Below are positions 37,544-47,700 of a DNA stretch of 64,000 nucleotides, in pieces (position 1 is the stretch's first letter; every line of letters starts with the position of its first letter). The DNA comes from Flammeovirgaceae bacterium (GTDB lineage: Bacteria; Bacteroidota; Bacteroidia; Cytophagales; Cyclobacteriaceae). Location: the NCBI GenBank assembly GCA_013204595.1, contig JABMNK010000052.1, forward strand, positions 1-64,000. Reading direction: 5' to 3'. The notes below the pieces were generated by a model, which saw only the letters and a list, made by a program, of their open reading frames with translations, made no database searches and was not told where the DNA came from. A program made the position numbers and the translations under genes.

Positions 37544-38887
37544 ATGAAAAATAATTTTTACTCGGTGAAAAGTTGGAGTATTTGTATGTCCTCCGCTTTC
37601 CTATTAAGTTCTTGTATCTTCGGTGGATCAGGACGTCCAGATAGTAATAATCCAGGCAAGGCAAGTACCGTTACTGGTCTGGAATATAATGTTGAAGAAG
37701 AGGGTTTTCAGGTTAGCGAATACTCCGGTCAACCCATTGGTCCCAATTTAATCTTTATCGAAGGTGGTAGAACCACTTTGGGATCTTCAGAAGAAGATGT
37801 CCTCAACTATCGAGATAATGTTGAAAGAACAGTAACTGTCGCTTCTTTTTACATGGATGAAACAGAAGTCACAAACATCAACTGGCTAGAATACGAGTAT
37901 TATATTCGTAAGGATTCTGATGAACTTTATTGGAAAAACAATCTTCCTGATACAACTGTATGGGCTAGGGATCTTGCCTTTAATGATCCTTATGTTTCCC
38001 AATATTACAGATATCCCGGCTTTCGGTTTTTCCCTGTCGTAGGCGTAAATTGGCGACAAGCCGTGAACTATTGCAGTTGGAGAACTACCGTTGTAAATTT
38101 TCAATTAGCTACCGAAGCTGGTTTCTTTGAGGATAACGGAGATGGTGGTGGCCAAGACACCTTCGCCGAAGGCGATGAAGCGCCTACTTCTGTACAAGGG
38201 AATAGTGCTCGTGTTCCGATTGAAACAGGCATTGTACTTCCTGATTTCAGATTACCAACAGAGGCCGAATGGGAATATGCCGCACAGGCCCTCATTGGCA
38301 CGCAATATTTGGATGAACAACAAACGCATCAAAGATTATATCCTTGGGATGGTCATACCTTAAGGAATCCTTATGGAAAAAGTCTCGGTTATATGTTGGC
38401 CAATTATAAAAGAGGTCGTGGTGATTATGCAGGTATCGCTGGTAAGTTAAATGATGGTTCTATGATTACCGACTATGTTTATAACTACCCACCTAACGAT
38501 TATGGACTCTACAACATGGCTGGTAATGTAAACGAATGGGTTCAAGATGTTTATAGACCCCTGTCTTTTGAATATATGGATGACTTAAATCCTGTCAGAC
38601 TAGATGGCACCTTAGATGAGGAAGAGGGTTATGATCCTACTTATAATCTAATCGGTAATGAAAAGCCATACGGGTCTTTAGAAGAGGCGATCGCTGCAGG
38701 TATCCCACAATCAATGTATAGCGAAGATAGCCCTCCTACGAAGCGTATGAGAGTCTTCAAAGGTGGTTCATGGCAAGACGTGGCATATTGGCTATCTCCA
38801 GGCACGAGACGCGCAATATTTGAAGATTCCTCGACAGCCGCCATTGGGTTTAGATGTGCCATGATTCACGCTGGATCAAATTATTAA
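37544..38887 (+). CDS. gldJ: Gliding motility lipoprotein GldJ
   Basis: 447 residues. The lipobox LSSC puts the lipidated Cys at 24. The body is a formylglycine-generating enzyme (SUMF1)-like fold: LIFIEGGRTTLGSSEEDV, FYMDETEVTNINWLEYEYYI, FPVVGVNWRQAVNYCSWRT, FRLPTEAEWEYAA, YNMAGNVNEWVQDVY, RVFKGGSWQD and GFRCAM. The order, the TGLEYNVEEEGFQVSEYSGQ lead and the long insert after the Cys-Trp block fit GldJ better than GldK. GldJ is needed for gliding and type IX secretion in Flavobacterium johnsoniae. It follows mfd by 128 bp and ends in a strong bidirectional terminator. Confidence 0.9.
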   Translation: MKNNFYSVKSWSICMSSAFLLSSCIFGGSGRPDSNNPGKASTVTGLEYNVEEEGFQVSEYSGQPIGPNLIFIEGGRTTLGSSEEDVLNYRDNVERTVTVASFYMDETEVTNINWLEYEYYIRKDSDELYWKNNLPDTTVWARDLAFNDPYVSQYYRYPGFRFFPVVGVNWRQAVNYCSWRTTVVNFQLATEAGFFEDNGDGGGQDTFAEGDEAPTSVQGNSARVPIETGIVLPDFRLPTEAEWEYAAQALIGTQYLDEQQTHQRLYPWDGHTLRNPYGKSLGYMLANYKRGRGDYAGIAGKLNDGSMITDYVYNYPPNDYGLYNMAGNVNEWVQDVYRPLSFEYMDDLNPVRLDGTLDEEEGYDPTYNLIGNEKPYGSLEEAIAAGIPQSMYSEDSPPTKRMRVFKGGSWQDVAYWLSPGTRRAIFEDSSTAAIGFRCAMIHAGSNY

Positions 38888-38904
38888 CAATAGAGAAATT
38901 TACG

Positions 38905-38935
38905 AAAAGGCTATCTTCAATGAAGATAGCCTTTT
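38905..38935. terminator. Bidirectional intrinsic terminator between gldJ and comF
   Basis: Near-perfect hairpin AAAAGGCTATCTTCA / TGAAGATAGCCTTTT around a one-base centre, with T runs on both strands (TTTTTT on plus at 38932-38937). It serves the convergent gldJ and comF genes; the comF stop codon overlaps the T run. Confidence 0.9.
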
Positions 38936-39637
38936 TTATTTGCCCGTGACGGCAGCTAAAATAATTATTCTCTGTACATATGGAGACAAAAGTTCACAAA
39001 TAGTGCTCATAGTCGCTCCTGTAGTTACCACGTCATCTACGATGATAACAGACTTTCCTTTCAGTAAATTTACCTGCTCTACCAAATAGACATTTTCCAA
39101 CTGCCGCCATCTATCAACAACTCTGCTGGTTGCTTGTGTTTTTGGATCACTAATCCTAACCAGAAATTGCTCTTTTATTGGTATGTTCAATACCGCTGAC
39201 AGTCCTTTACAGATTTCATGACTTTGATTATAGCCTCGCTTTCGTTCTTTCTCTGGATGCATCGGTATAGGCAAAAGATAATCTGCCTCCAGATGGCCGT
39301 GCCGCATAAGGTGCCTTCCAAAATAAGTCCCTAACATGACCGCTAAGGCTGGTTGTCCCTTGTACTTAAGCTTATGCAACAACGATTGAGCGACACCCCC
39401 TTCTCTAAAATGCAGGTAGGCTATGGCTGCTGATACTTTTGGTAGATAGGAAAAATAGTTAAAAAATGCCTGTTCATGCTCCTGCGCATATTTAGTTACG
39501 GGCAAACTGGTCAGACAGATCGTGCATAAATAACTTTCATTTTTAAGTAAATTGTCGCCACAATGCACACAAATCTCTGGATATATAAGAGATAGGAAAT
39601 CTTGCCAAAGTATTTTTGTAAAAAAATTGTGTGACAT
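38936..39637 (-). CDS. comF: ComF family amidophosphoribosyltransferase-like protein
   Basis: 233 residues. The N-terminal zinc-ribbon cysteines C23, C26, C38 and C41 (CVHC and CTIC) and the PRPP-binding motif DDVVTTGAT (201-209) define ComF/GntX. In naturally competent bacteria ComF helps internalised single-stranded DNA across the membrane; in Bacteroidota competence has rarely been shown and the role is unproven. YKGQPALAVMLG and RGYNQSHEICKGL are other family blocks. It is divergent from the DUF4175 gene over 183 bp. Confidence 0.92.
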   Translation of the reverse strand: MSHNFFTKILWQDFLSLIYPEICVHCGDNLLKNESYLCTICLTSLPVTKYAQEHEQAFFNYFSYLPKVSAAIAYLHFREGGVAQSLLHKLKYKGQPALAVMLGTYFGRHLMRHGHLEADYLLPIPMHPEKERKRGYNQSHEICKGLSAVLNIPIKEQFLVRISDPKTQATSRVVDRWRQLENVYLVEQVNLLKGKSVIIVDDVVTTGATMSTICELLSPYVQRIIILAAVTGK

Positions 39638-39820
39638 TTAGTTAATTTACGAATAATGGATTGAAATGTTTTGCTATTGGCTGTATATTCACTTTAAACC
39701 AACAGCATAGTACAACAAGCGATGGCTATCTAATCATGAAACGCACTGTCATTGCACCCTGAACTTAAGTTAACATTATACGTTGTATCTATTAATACGT
39801 TTTTATAATTACCGCTGCGA

Positions 39821-42800
39821 ATGGCCAGTACACCCTTAGAAGAAAACTTAAACCGCTTTCGAAAAAAATATTTTCTTAATAAATTATTAAGAGGCTGTTT
39901 GCTCTTTACCTGTATACTATTGCTCTATCTGCTCTTGATTGCGTGCATTGAATCCATTTTTCGTCCAGGTATTTTGATCAGAAGTTTCCTCTTCTTTATA
40001 AGCATCGTTCTTCTCTCTGGGGGTTTATGGCTATTCATTTTACGTCATTTACGGGCGCTATTGACTGTAGACAAAGATTTAAGCAATGCCGAAGCGGCGA
40101 TCCTCATTGGCGATCAATTTTCAGACATTGGCGACCGCCTACTCAACACACTACAACTTTTAAGGCTTTCGAATACACCCAATTCCCTTATTCAGGCCAG
40201 TATTGAGCAACGAAATCACCGCTTTAGTGCACACCACTTTGACCAAGCCATTGATTTTAAGGCTAATCGTTTGTACGCCTGGTACCTGCTCCCTATCCTG
40301 GCCGCCTTTGTTGGTGTCGGGATGCTTGTTCCAAACTTATATGTTGAAAGCTCCCAACGAATCATCAACTATAATCAATTTTACGCAATACCCGCTCCTT
40401 TTGAATTCGTCATCACCTCACCGGAACTTCGTGCCTTTAAAAATGATGGATTCACCTTAAACGTATCGACCGAAGGGGATAAACTTCCAGCCCTTTGTTA
40501 TATAGAATTTGGCAATCAAAAAGTACCCATGCGCCAGACAGGCCAAGGTCAATTTACATACAACTTTGAAAGTGTTCAGCAAAACATACCATTTCAACTC
40601 TCAGCCGCTGGTGTTCAAAGTAATCCATTGCTACTTGAGGTAGTCTCAAGGCCTGAACTTATAAATTTTAATATCGGTCTTGTATACCCCGCACACACAC
40701 AACGCAAAAATGAAGTCCTTATCAATAATGGTAACCTTAATGTCCCCGAAGGCACTAAAATAACGTGGAATATCAGCACCTCCACAACGGATAACGTCAA
40801 TCTTGCCTTTGGCATCGATTCGGTGATAGAGATGGCATATACCACTGATAATCAGTATTTTGTCGCTAATACAATCGCTACGAAAAACACAGAATACTTC
40901 ATTAATCTAGCCAACAAAAACGGCACTAATCGTGACGATTTAAAATATTACATTAATGTAACTTTTGATCTGTTTCCAACTTTAGGCGTCGCCTTTATAC
41001 TCGACACCGTTTATTATGAGTCGCTCCTTATCACCGGACAGAGTGCAGACGATTATGGAATAGCGACCATGTCTATTACTCAAACAGGCTCCACAGACAC
41101 GAACATTAGTCTTACCGTCAATCCCAACAGCCTCAAACATTTATTTTATCATGAAATCCCCATCACCAAAGAAATGTTCAATTCAAAGGAGCTTCATACT
41201 TTCCAAGTTCGGGCTAGCGACAATGACCAAATTAATGGCTCTAAGACGACCTCTTCTCGTATCTATACACTCCAAATACCTGCTAGTATTGATCTAACAG
41301 CCAACGTTAAAAGCAGCACTGCCGATACACAAAAAGACCTTGAACAATTATTAGATAAAAACAAGGAGTTGAACAATAGCCTCGAAGCTATCCAAGAACG
41401 CCTGCGCAGTCAAAAAGAACTGCAATGGCAAGAAAAACAACTCTTAAAAGATGTGCTAAAACAAAAGTCTGATATTCAATCAAACATAGAAAATCTAAGC
41501 CAAGAAATGGAAAGTCTAAACAAAAAACAAGAAAAATTCGGGCAAAGAAGTGCGCAATTACAAGAAATGGCTGAGCAATTAAAAGCGCTCATGGACGACT
41601 TGTTAGATGATGAAACCAAAAGATTATTTGCCGAATTAGAACAATTATTACTAGAAAAGGGAACACTACCACAAATACAACAAACTGTCTCCGACATCCA
41701 TCACAAAGAAGAATCATTACAACAAGAGCTTGAACGAGCCTTGGCCCTATTCAAAAGGATCAAATTGGAGAGTGCCCTCGAGAAAACACATAAAGAGCTA
41801 AGGACGCTCTCCTCTGTACAAGACAGCCTGTCAGCCCATACGCGCAAGAAGGACATTCCTCTTGATTCAATAGTCGATGAACAAAATGATATTAACAATA
41901 AATTTATGGCTCTAGAAGAAGAATTAAAGGCAATTGAGGAACTCAACCAAGAACTAGATCGTCCAGAGCCCCTCACCAATACAAACGATCAGCAACAAGC
42001 CATCGATAATGGATTAGAACAGATTAACGATCAGTTAAAACAGGGGAATCGCCAAAAGGCCAGCAAAATGCAACAAGAAACTGGCCAAAAAATGAAGGCC
42101 CTCAGCAAGACAATAGCGGACATGCAAGATAATATGCAATCGGAAACACTCAGTGAAAACATTAATGACCTCAATCAGCTACTTGATAATCTAATTAAAC
42201 TGTCCTTTCTGCAAGAGTCCCTTATCAAGAGTTTTCGCTCCGTAGAGCAAATTGACCCTCGATTCGTGACGCTCTCCCAAGATCAATTAAGTATCAAGGA
42301 TAACATCGACATACTATCGGACAGCCTCACCGCTTTATCTAAACGAATTGTCCAAATTAGCAGTTTTGTCACCAGTGAACTGAACGAATTGAATAGAAAC
42401 ATTGATGAGTCGATTCATCAATTGCGTGAACGAGATAAAAACAAAGCCGCAGTGAATCAACAATACGCTATGACATCAATGAACAATTTGGCCCTACTAC
42501 TGGACGACCTACTGCAGCAAATGCAAGCAACCGCAAATGCGCAAGGTGATGGAAAAACCAAAAAACCTGGCCAAGGAAACCTACCTAGTCTACAAGAAAT
42601 GCAAAAGCAGCTTTCAGAGCAGATAGAAAATTTGCAAAAAAGCGGTCTCGAAGGACGTAAATTATCTCAAGAACTCGCCGAAATGGCGGCTAGACAAGAA
42701 ATGATCCGAAATGAATTAAACAAATTAAATAAACAGCTAAAAGGGCAGCCGGGCAATGAAAATGCCAACGACAACCTACAAAAGGCACTAAGTGATATGG

Positions 42801-43099
42801 AAAAAAATGAAATGGACTTAGTCAATAAGCGTATTACCCAGGAGCTTATCAATAGACAAAAAAATATTTTAAGTAGGATGCTGGCAGGTGAAAACGCCAT
42901 GAAAGAACAGGAACTTGACAAAGAGCGAGAGGGCCAAACAGCTAAAGACTATCCTAGAAACTTTCCTAACGTTTTCCAAGATTATTTGAACTCCAAAGAA
43001 CAAGAAATAGAATTATTAGAAACAGTACCTGTAAATTTACATCCATTCTATAAATCAGAAGTGCAAAAATATTTTCTCCGTTTAAGAAATGAACCCTGA
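39821..43099 (+). CDS. DUF4175 family membrane protein with long coiled coil
   Basis: 1092 residues. Two N-terminal membrane helices (about 22-45 and 52-73) and a third at about 150-172 (WYLLPILAAFVGVGMLVP); an extracytoplasmic beta-rich part (about 180-500) comes next, then a very long Gln/Glu/Lys-rich coiled coil (about 505-870 and 920-1060). The DUF4175 signatures are ALLTVDKDLSNAEAAILIGDQF and GDRLLNTLQLL. Function is unknown; the topology suggests a membrane-anchored scaffold. The stop overlaps the next start by one base (TGATG), so translation is probably coupled to the ATPase gene and then ybeY. Confidence 0.88.
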   Translation: MASTPLEENLNRFRKKYFLNKLLRGCLLFTCILLLYLLLIACIESIFRPGILIRSFLFFISIVLLSGGLWLFILRHLRALLTVDKDLSNAEAAILIGDQFSDIGDRLLNTLQLLRLSNTPNSLIQASIEQRNHRFSAHHFDQAIDFKANRLYAWYLLPILAAFVGVGMLVPNLYVESSQRIINYNQFYAIPAPFEFVITSPELRAFKNDGFTLNVSTEGDKLPALCYIEFGNQKVPMRQTGQGQFTYNFESVQQNIPFQLSAAGVQSNPLLLEVVSRPELINFNIGLVYPAHTQRKNEVLINNGNLNVPEGTKITWNISTSTTDNVNLAFGIDSVIEMAYTTDNQYFVANTIATKNTEYFINLANKNGTNRDDLKYYINVTFDLFPTLGVAFILDTVYYESLLITGQSADDYGIATMSITQTGSTDTNISLTVNPNSLKHLFYHEIPITKEMFNSKELHTFQVRASDNDQINGSKTTSSRIYTLQIPASIDLTANVKSSTADTQKDLEQLLDKNKELNNSLEAIQERLRSQKELQWQEKQLLKDVLKQKSDIQSNIENLSQEMESLNKKQEKFGQRSAQLQEMAEQLKALMDDLLDDETKRLFAELEQLLLEKGTLPQIQQTVSDIHHKEESLQQELERALALFKRIKLESALEKTHKELRTLSSVQDSLSAHTRKKDIPLDSIVDEQNDINNKFMALEEELKAIEELNQELDRPEPLTNTNDQQQAIDNGLEQINDQLKQGNRQKASKMQQETGQKMKALSKTIADMQDNMQSETLSENINDLNQLLDNLIKLSFLQESLIKSFRSVEQIDPRFVTLSQDQLSIKDNIDILSDSLTALSKRIVQISSFVTSELNELNRNIDESIHQLRERDKNKAAVNQQYAMTSMNNLALLLDDLLQQMQATANAQGDGKTKKPGQGNLPSLQEMQKQLSEQIENLQKSGLEGRKLSQELAEMAARQEMIRNELNKLNKQLKGQPGNENANDNLQKALSDMEKNEMDLVNKRITQELINRQKNILSRMLAGENAMKEQELDKEREGQTAKDYPRNFPNVFQDYLNSKEQEIELLETVPVNLHPFYKSEVQKYFLRLRNEP

Positions 43100-43497
43100 T
43101 GAAATGCATCAAATTAGATATCCCCTCAGTACTTGATAACATTCGAATCATTGAAAGCTTCATTGATAATGCCAAAGATCATTATGATTTGACAGATGAT
43201 ATTTATGGAAATATTGTGATCGCAGTTACAGAATGTGTCAACAACGCCATCGTCCATGGCAATCATTCTGATCGTTCCAAATTAGTTCATATACAATTAT
43301 TAATAGAAGATCATACCATACGCTTTATTGTTCAAAACGAGGGTGAGGGATTCGATTATAACAACATTTCGGATCCCACGGCACCTGAAAACATCCATAA
43401 GCTAGGAGGTCGGGGTCTTTTTCTTATGCGCAATCTCTGCGATGAAATAGAATTTGACAGAAATGGAACTCAGATAGAACTCAAATTCTACCTATAA
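43099..43497 (+). CDS. RsbW-like HATPase / anti-sigma factor-type ATP-binding protein
   Basis: 132 residues forming a single GHKL ATP-binding domain. N box ECVNNAIVHGN (with the catalytic/metal Glu-Asn pair), G1 box NEGEGFDYN, and G2 box GGRGLFLMRNLCDEIEF are present. It is like serine kinase anti-sigma factors of the RsbW/SpoIIAB group, with no sigma factor or antagonist gene adjacent. In Bacteroidota this gene is often found between DUF4175 and ybeY, as here. Overlaps the DUF4175 stop by one base. Confidence 0.92.
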   Translation: MKCIKLDIPSVLDNIRIIESFIDNAKDHYDLTDDIYGNIVIAVTECVNNAIVHGNHSDRSKLVHIQLLIEDHTIRFIVQNEGEGFDYNNISDPTAPENIHKLGGRGLFLMRNLCDEIEFDRNGTQIELKFYL

Positions 43498-43499
43498 AC

Positions 43500-43967
43500 A
43501 TGAAAAAACTGCATTTCCATTTTGAAGATATTTCACCTATTGGCTTGCCTGATAATATAAATCTTTGGCTAGCCCAGGTGATTTCTGCAGAACACTTTGT
43601 GGTTGATAACCTCAATTTCATTTTTTGTTCAGATAATTATTTACTGGAAATAAATAATACCTATTTGAATCACGATTACTTTACCGACATTATTACCTTC
43701 GATCTAAGCGAAATCGAAGAACAAATTTCCGGTGATCTTTTTATTAGCCTGGATCGTGTAACTGAGAATGCGCAAAAATTTTCCTGCTTATTTGAAAACG
43801 AATTGCTTCGCGTAATGGTTCATGGAATACTTCATCTTTGTGGGTATAAGGATAAATCCGAAACTGATCAAAAACTAATACGGTCAATGGAAGACTTCTA
43901 TTTATCTTTGTACGACAGCATGAATGTTCCACGTGGAACATTCATGCTGTCGTACAAAGATAAATAG
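43500..43967 (+). CDS. ybeY: Endoribonuclease YbeY (C-terminus read into the mirror arm)
   Basis: rRNA maturation RNase of the UPF0054 family. The zinc motif is HGILHLCGYKD (H108, H112, with D118 in the third-ligand region), a Bacteroidota variant of HGxLHLxGYDH. IITFDLSEIEEQISGDLFIS is the conserved central strand pair. Residues 1-144 come from the left arm; codon 145 straddles the axis at 43932/43933, and the last eleven residues (RGTFMLSYKDK) are produced by reading into the reverse-complement copy, so the native end is lost. The gene starts three bases after the ATPase stop and its end contains parS. Bacteroidota commonly have mnmG next, missing here. Confidence 0.9.
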   Translation: MKKLHFHFEDISPIGLPDNINLWLAQVISAEHFVVDNLNFIFCSDNYLLEINNTYLNHDYFTDIITFDLSEIEEQISGDLFISLDRVTENAQKFSCLFENELLRVMVHGILHLCGYKDKSETDQKLIRSMEDFYLSLYDSMNVPRGTFMLSYKDK

Positions 43968-44365
43968 AAGTCTTCCATTGACCGTATTAGTTTTTGATCA
44001 GTTTCGGATTTATCCTTATACCCACAAAGATGAAGTATTCCATGAACCATTACGCGAAGCAATTCGTTTTCAAATAAGCAGGAAAATTTTTGCGCATTCT
44101 CAGTTACACGATCCAGGCTAATAAAAAGATCACCGGAAATTTGTTCTTCGATTTCGCTTAGATCGAAGGTAATAATGTCGGTAAAGTAATCGTGATTCAA
44201 ATAGGTATTATTTATTTCCAGTAAATAATTATCTGAACAAAAAATGAAATTGAGGTTATCAACCACAAAGTGTTCTGCAGAAATCACCTGGGCTAGCCAA
44301 AGATTTATATTATCAGGCAAGCCAATAGGTGAAATATCTTCAAAATGGAAATGCAGTTTTTTCAT
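43898..44365 (-). CDS. ybeY: YbeY, mirror copy
   Basis: Identical protein to the plus-strand ybeY, and it overlaps that gene tail-to-tail by 70 bp across parS. Two ybeY genes sharing their 3' ends in this way would be antisense to each other, an arrangement not expected in nature. Confidence 0.85.
   Translation of the reverse strand: MKKLHFHFEDISPIGLPDNINLWLAQVISAEHFVVDNLNFIFCSDNYLLEINNTYLNHDYFTDIITFDLSEIEEQISGDLFISLDRVTENAQKFSCLFENELLRVMVHGILHLCGYKDKSETDQKLIRSMEDFYLSLYDSMNVPRGTFMLSYKDK
43925..43940. other. parS: parS (ParB-binding) site at the axis of symmetry
   Basis: TGTTCCACGTGGAACA is a perfect 16-bp palindrome matching the widely conserved parS consensus TGTTNCACGTGNAACA. ParB loads here and spreads to form the centromere-like complex that ParA segregates. 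parS sites cluster near oriC, so the native locus is probably origin-proximal. The centre of the motif (between 43932 and 43933) is also the centre of the giant inverted repeat, so only half of the site plus its mirror is guaranteed native. Because the other half reproduces the consensus exactly, the complete site is probably real. Confidence 0.85.
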
Positions 44366-44367
44366 GT

Positions 44368-44766
44368 TTATAGGTAGAATTTGAGTTCTATCTGAGTTCC
44401 ATTTCTGTCAAATTCTATTTCATCGCAGAGATTGCGCATAAGAAAAAGACCCCGACCTCCTAGCTTATGGATGTTTTCAGGTGCCGTGGGATCCGAAATG
44501 TTGTTATAATCGAATCCCTCACCCTCGTTTTGAACAATAAAGCGTATGGTATGATCTTCTATTAATAATTGTATATGAACTAATTTGGAACGATCAGAAT
44601 GATTGCCATGGACGATGGCGTTGTTGACACATTCTGTAACTGCGATCACAATATTTCCATAAATATCATCTGTCAAATCATAATGATCTTTGGCATTATC
44701 AATGAAGCTTTCAATGATTCGAATGTTATCAAGTACTGAGGGGATATCTAATTTGATGCATTTCAT
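44368..44766 (-). CDS. RsbW-like ATP-binding protein, mirror copy
   Basis: Same 132-residue GHKL ATPase as 43099-43497, on the opposite strand and with no substitutions. The TGATG overlap with the mirrored DUF4175 stop is kept. Confidence 0.85.
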   Translation of the reverse strand: MKCIKLDIPSVLDNIRIIESFIDNAKDHYDLTDDIYGNIVIAVTECVNNAIVHGNHSDRSKLVHIQLLIEDHTIRFIVQNEGEGFDYNNISDPTAPENIHKLGGRGLFLMRNLCDEIEFDRNGTQIELKFYL

Positions 44767-47700
44767 CAGGGTTCATTTCTTAAACGGAGAAAATATTTTT
44801 GCACTTCTGATTTATAGAATGGATGTAAATTTACAGGTACTGTTTCTAATAATTCTATTTCTTGTTCTTTGGAGTTCAAATAATCTTGGAAAACGTTAGG
44901 AAAGTTTCTAGGATAGTCTTTAGCTGTTTGGCCCTCTCGCTCTTTGTCAAGTTCCTGTTCTTTCATGGCGTTTTCACCTGCCAGCATCCTACTTAAAATA
45001 TTTTTTTGTCTATTGATAAGCTCCTGGGTAATACGCTTATTGACTAAGTCCATTTCATTTTTTTCCATATCACTTAGTGCCTTTTGTAGGTTGTCGTTGG
45101 CATTTTCATTGCCCGGCTGCCCTTTTAGCTGTTTATTTAATTTGTTTAATTCATTTCGGATCATTTCTTGTCTAGCCGCCATTTCGGCGAGTTCTTGAGA
45201 TAATTTACGTCCTTCGAGACCGCTTTTTTGCAAATTTTCTATCTGCTCTGAAAGCTGCTTTTGCATTTCTTGTAGACTAGGTAGGTTTCCTTGGCCAGGT
45301 TTTTTGGTTTTTCCATCACCTTGCGCATTTGCGGTTGCTTGCATTTGCTGCAGTAGGTCGTCCAGTAGTAGGGCCAAATTGTTCATTGATGTCATAGCGT
45401 ATTGTTGATTCACTGCGGCTTTGTTTTTATCTCGTTCACGCAATTGATGAATCGACTCATCAATGTTTCTATTCAATTCGTTCAGTTCACTGGTGACAAA
45501 ACTGCTAATTTGGACAATTCGTTTAGATAAAGCGGTGAGGCTGTCCGATAGTATGTCGATGTTATCCTTGATACTTAATTGATCTTGGGAGAGCGTCACG
45601 AATCGAGGGTCAATTTGCTCTACGGAGCGAAAACTCTTGATAAGGGACTCTTGCAGAAAGGACAGTTTAATTAGATTATCAAGTAGCTGATTGAGGTCAT
45701 TAATGTTTTCACTGAGTGTTTCCGATTGCATATTATCTTGCATGTCCGCTATTGTCTTGCTGAGGGCCTTCATTTTTTGGCCAGTTTCTTGTTGCATTTT
45801 GCTGGCCTTTTGGCGATTCCCCTGTTTTAACTGATCGTTAATCTGTTCTAATCCATTATCGATGGCTTGTTGCTGATCGTTTGTATTGGTGAGGGGCTCT
45901 GGACGATCTAGTTCTTGGTTGAGTTCCTCAATTGCCTTTAATTCTTCTTCTAGAGCCATAAATTTATTGTTAATATCATTTTGTTCATCGACTATTGAAT
46001 CAAGAGGAATGTCCTTCTTGCGCGTATGGGCTGACAGGCTGTCTTGTACAGAGGAGAGCGTCCTTAGCTCTTTATGTGTTTTCTCGAGGGCACTCTCCAA
46101 TTTGATCCTTTTGAATAGGGCCAAGGCTCGTTCAAGCTCTTGTTGTAATGATTCTTCTTTGTGATGGATGTCGGAGACAGTTTGTTGTATTTGTGGTAGT
46201 GTTCCCTTTTCTAGTAATAATTGTTCTAATTCGGCAAATAATCTTTTGGTTTCATCATCTAACAAGTCGTCCATGAGCGCTTTTAATTGCTCAGCCATTT
46301 CTTGTAATTGCGCACTTCTTTGCCCGAATTTTTCTTGTTTTTTGTTTAGACTTTCCATTTCTTGGCTTAGATTTTCTATGTTTGATTGAATATCAGACTT
46401 TTGTTTTAGCACATCTTTTAAGAGTTGTTTTTCTTGCCATTGCAGTTCTTTTTGACTGCGCAGGCGTTCTTGGATAGCTTCGAGGCTATTGTTCAACTCC
46501 TTGTTTTTATCTAATAATTGTTCAAGGTCTTTTTGTGTATCGGCAGTGCTGCTTTTAACGTTGGCTGTTAGATCAATACTAGCAGGTATTTGGAGTGTAT
46601 AGATACGAGAAGAGGTCGTCTTAGAGCCATTAATTTGGTCATTGTCGCTAGCCCGAACTTGGAAAGTATGAAGCTCCTTTGAATTGAACATTTCTTTGGT
46701 GATGGGGATTTCATGATAAAATAAATGTTTGAGGCTGTTGGGATTGACGGTAAGACTAATGTTCGTGTCTGTGGAGCCTGTTTGAGTAATAGACATGGTC
46801 GCTATTCCATAATCGTCTGCACTCTGTCCGGTGATAAGGAGCGACTCATAATAAACGGTGTCGAGTATAAAGGCGACGCCTAAAGTTGGAAACAGATCAA
46901 AAGTTACATTAATGTAATATTTTAAATCGTCACGATTAGTGCCGTTTTTGTTGGCTAGATTAATGAAGTATTCTGTGTTTTTCGTAGCGATTGTATTAGC
47001 GACAAAATACTGATTATCAGTGGTATATGCCATCTCTATCACCGAATCGATGCCAAAGGCAAGATTGACGTTATCCGTTGTGGAGGTGCTGATATTCCAC
47101 GTTATTTTAGTGCCTTCGGGGACATTAAGGTTACCATTATTGATAAGGACTTCATTTTTGCGTTGTGTGTGTGCGGGGTATACAAGACCGATATTAAAAT
47201 TTATAAGTTCAGGCCTTGAGACTACCTCAAGTAGCAATGGATTACTTTGAACACCAGCGGCTGAGAGTTGAAATGGTATGTTTTGCTGAACACTTTCAAA
47301 GTTGTATGTAAATTGACCTTGGCCTGTCTGGCGCATGGGTACTTTTTGATTGCCAAATTCTATATAACAAAGGGCTGGAAGTTTATCCCCTTCGGTCGAT
47401 ACGTTTAAGGTGAATCCATCATTTTTAAAGGCACGAAGTTCCGGTGAGGTGATGACGAATTCAAAAGGAGCGGGTATTGCGTAAAATTGATTATAGTTGA
47501 TGATTCGTTGGGAGCTTTCAACATATAAGTTTGGAACAAGCATCCCGACACCAACAAAGGCGGCCAGGATAGGGAGCAGGTACCAGGCGTACAAACGATT
47601 AGCCTTAAAATCAATGGCTTGGTCAAAGTGGTGTGCACTAAAGCGGTGATTTCGTTGCTCAATACTGGCCTGAATAAGGGAATTGGGTGTATTCGAAAGC

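Larger units (their letters stand above)
23865..43932 (+). repeat. Left arm of giant perfect inverted repeat
   Basis: Base x pairs with base 87865-x throughout. Every reading frame in this arm recurs with identical translation on the other strand in the right arm, and spot comparison of non-coding stretches (31921-31960, 32041-32100, 38881-38940) also showed no difference. The arm is at least 20,068 bp; its outer end is not visible because the right arm is cut by the window edge. Confidence 0.98.

Noticed and set aside
43925..43940. Covalently closed hairpin telomere of a linear replicon
   Set aside because: The axis lies in the ybeY coding end and in a parS motif, with no telomere resolvase gene or telomere-like repeats seen. 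Not fully excluded.
43924..44121. Frame starting MFHVEH across the axis
   Set aside because: This is parS read as codons, followed by antisense of ybeY; MFHVEH is a common by-product of parS sequences.
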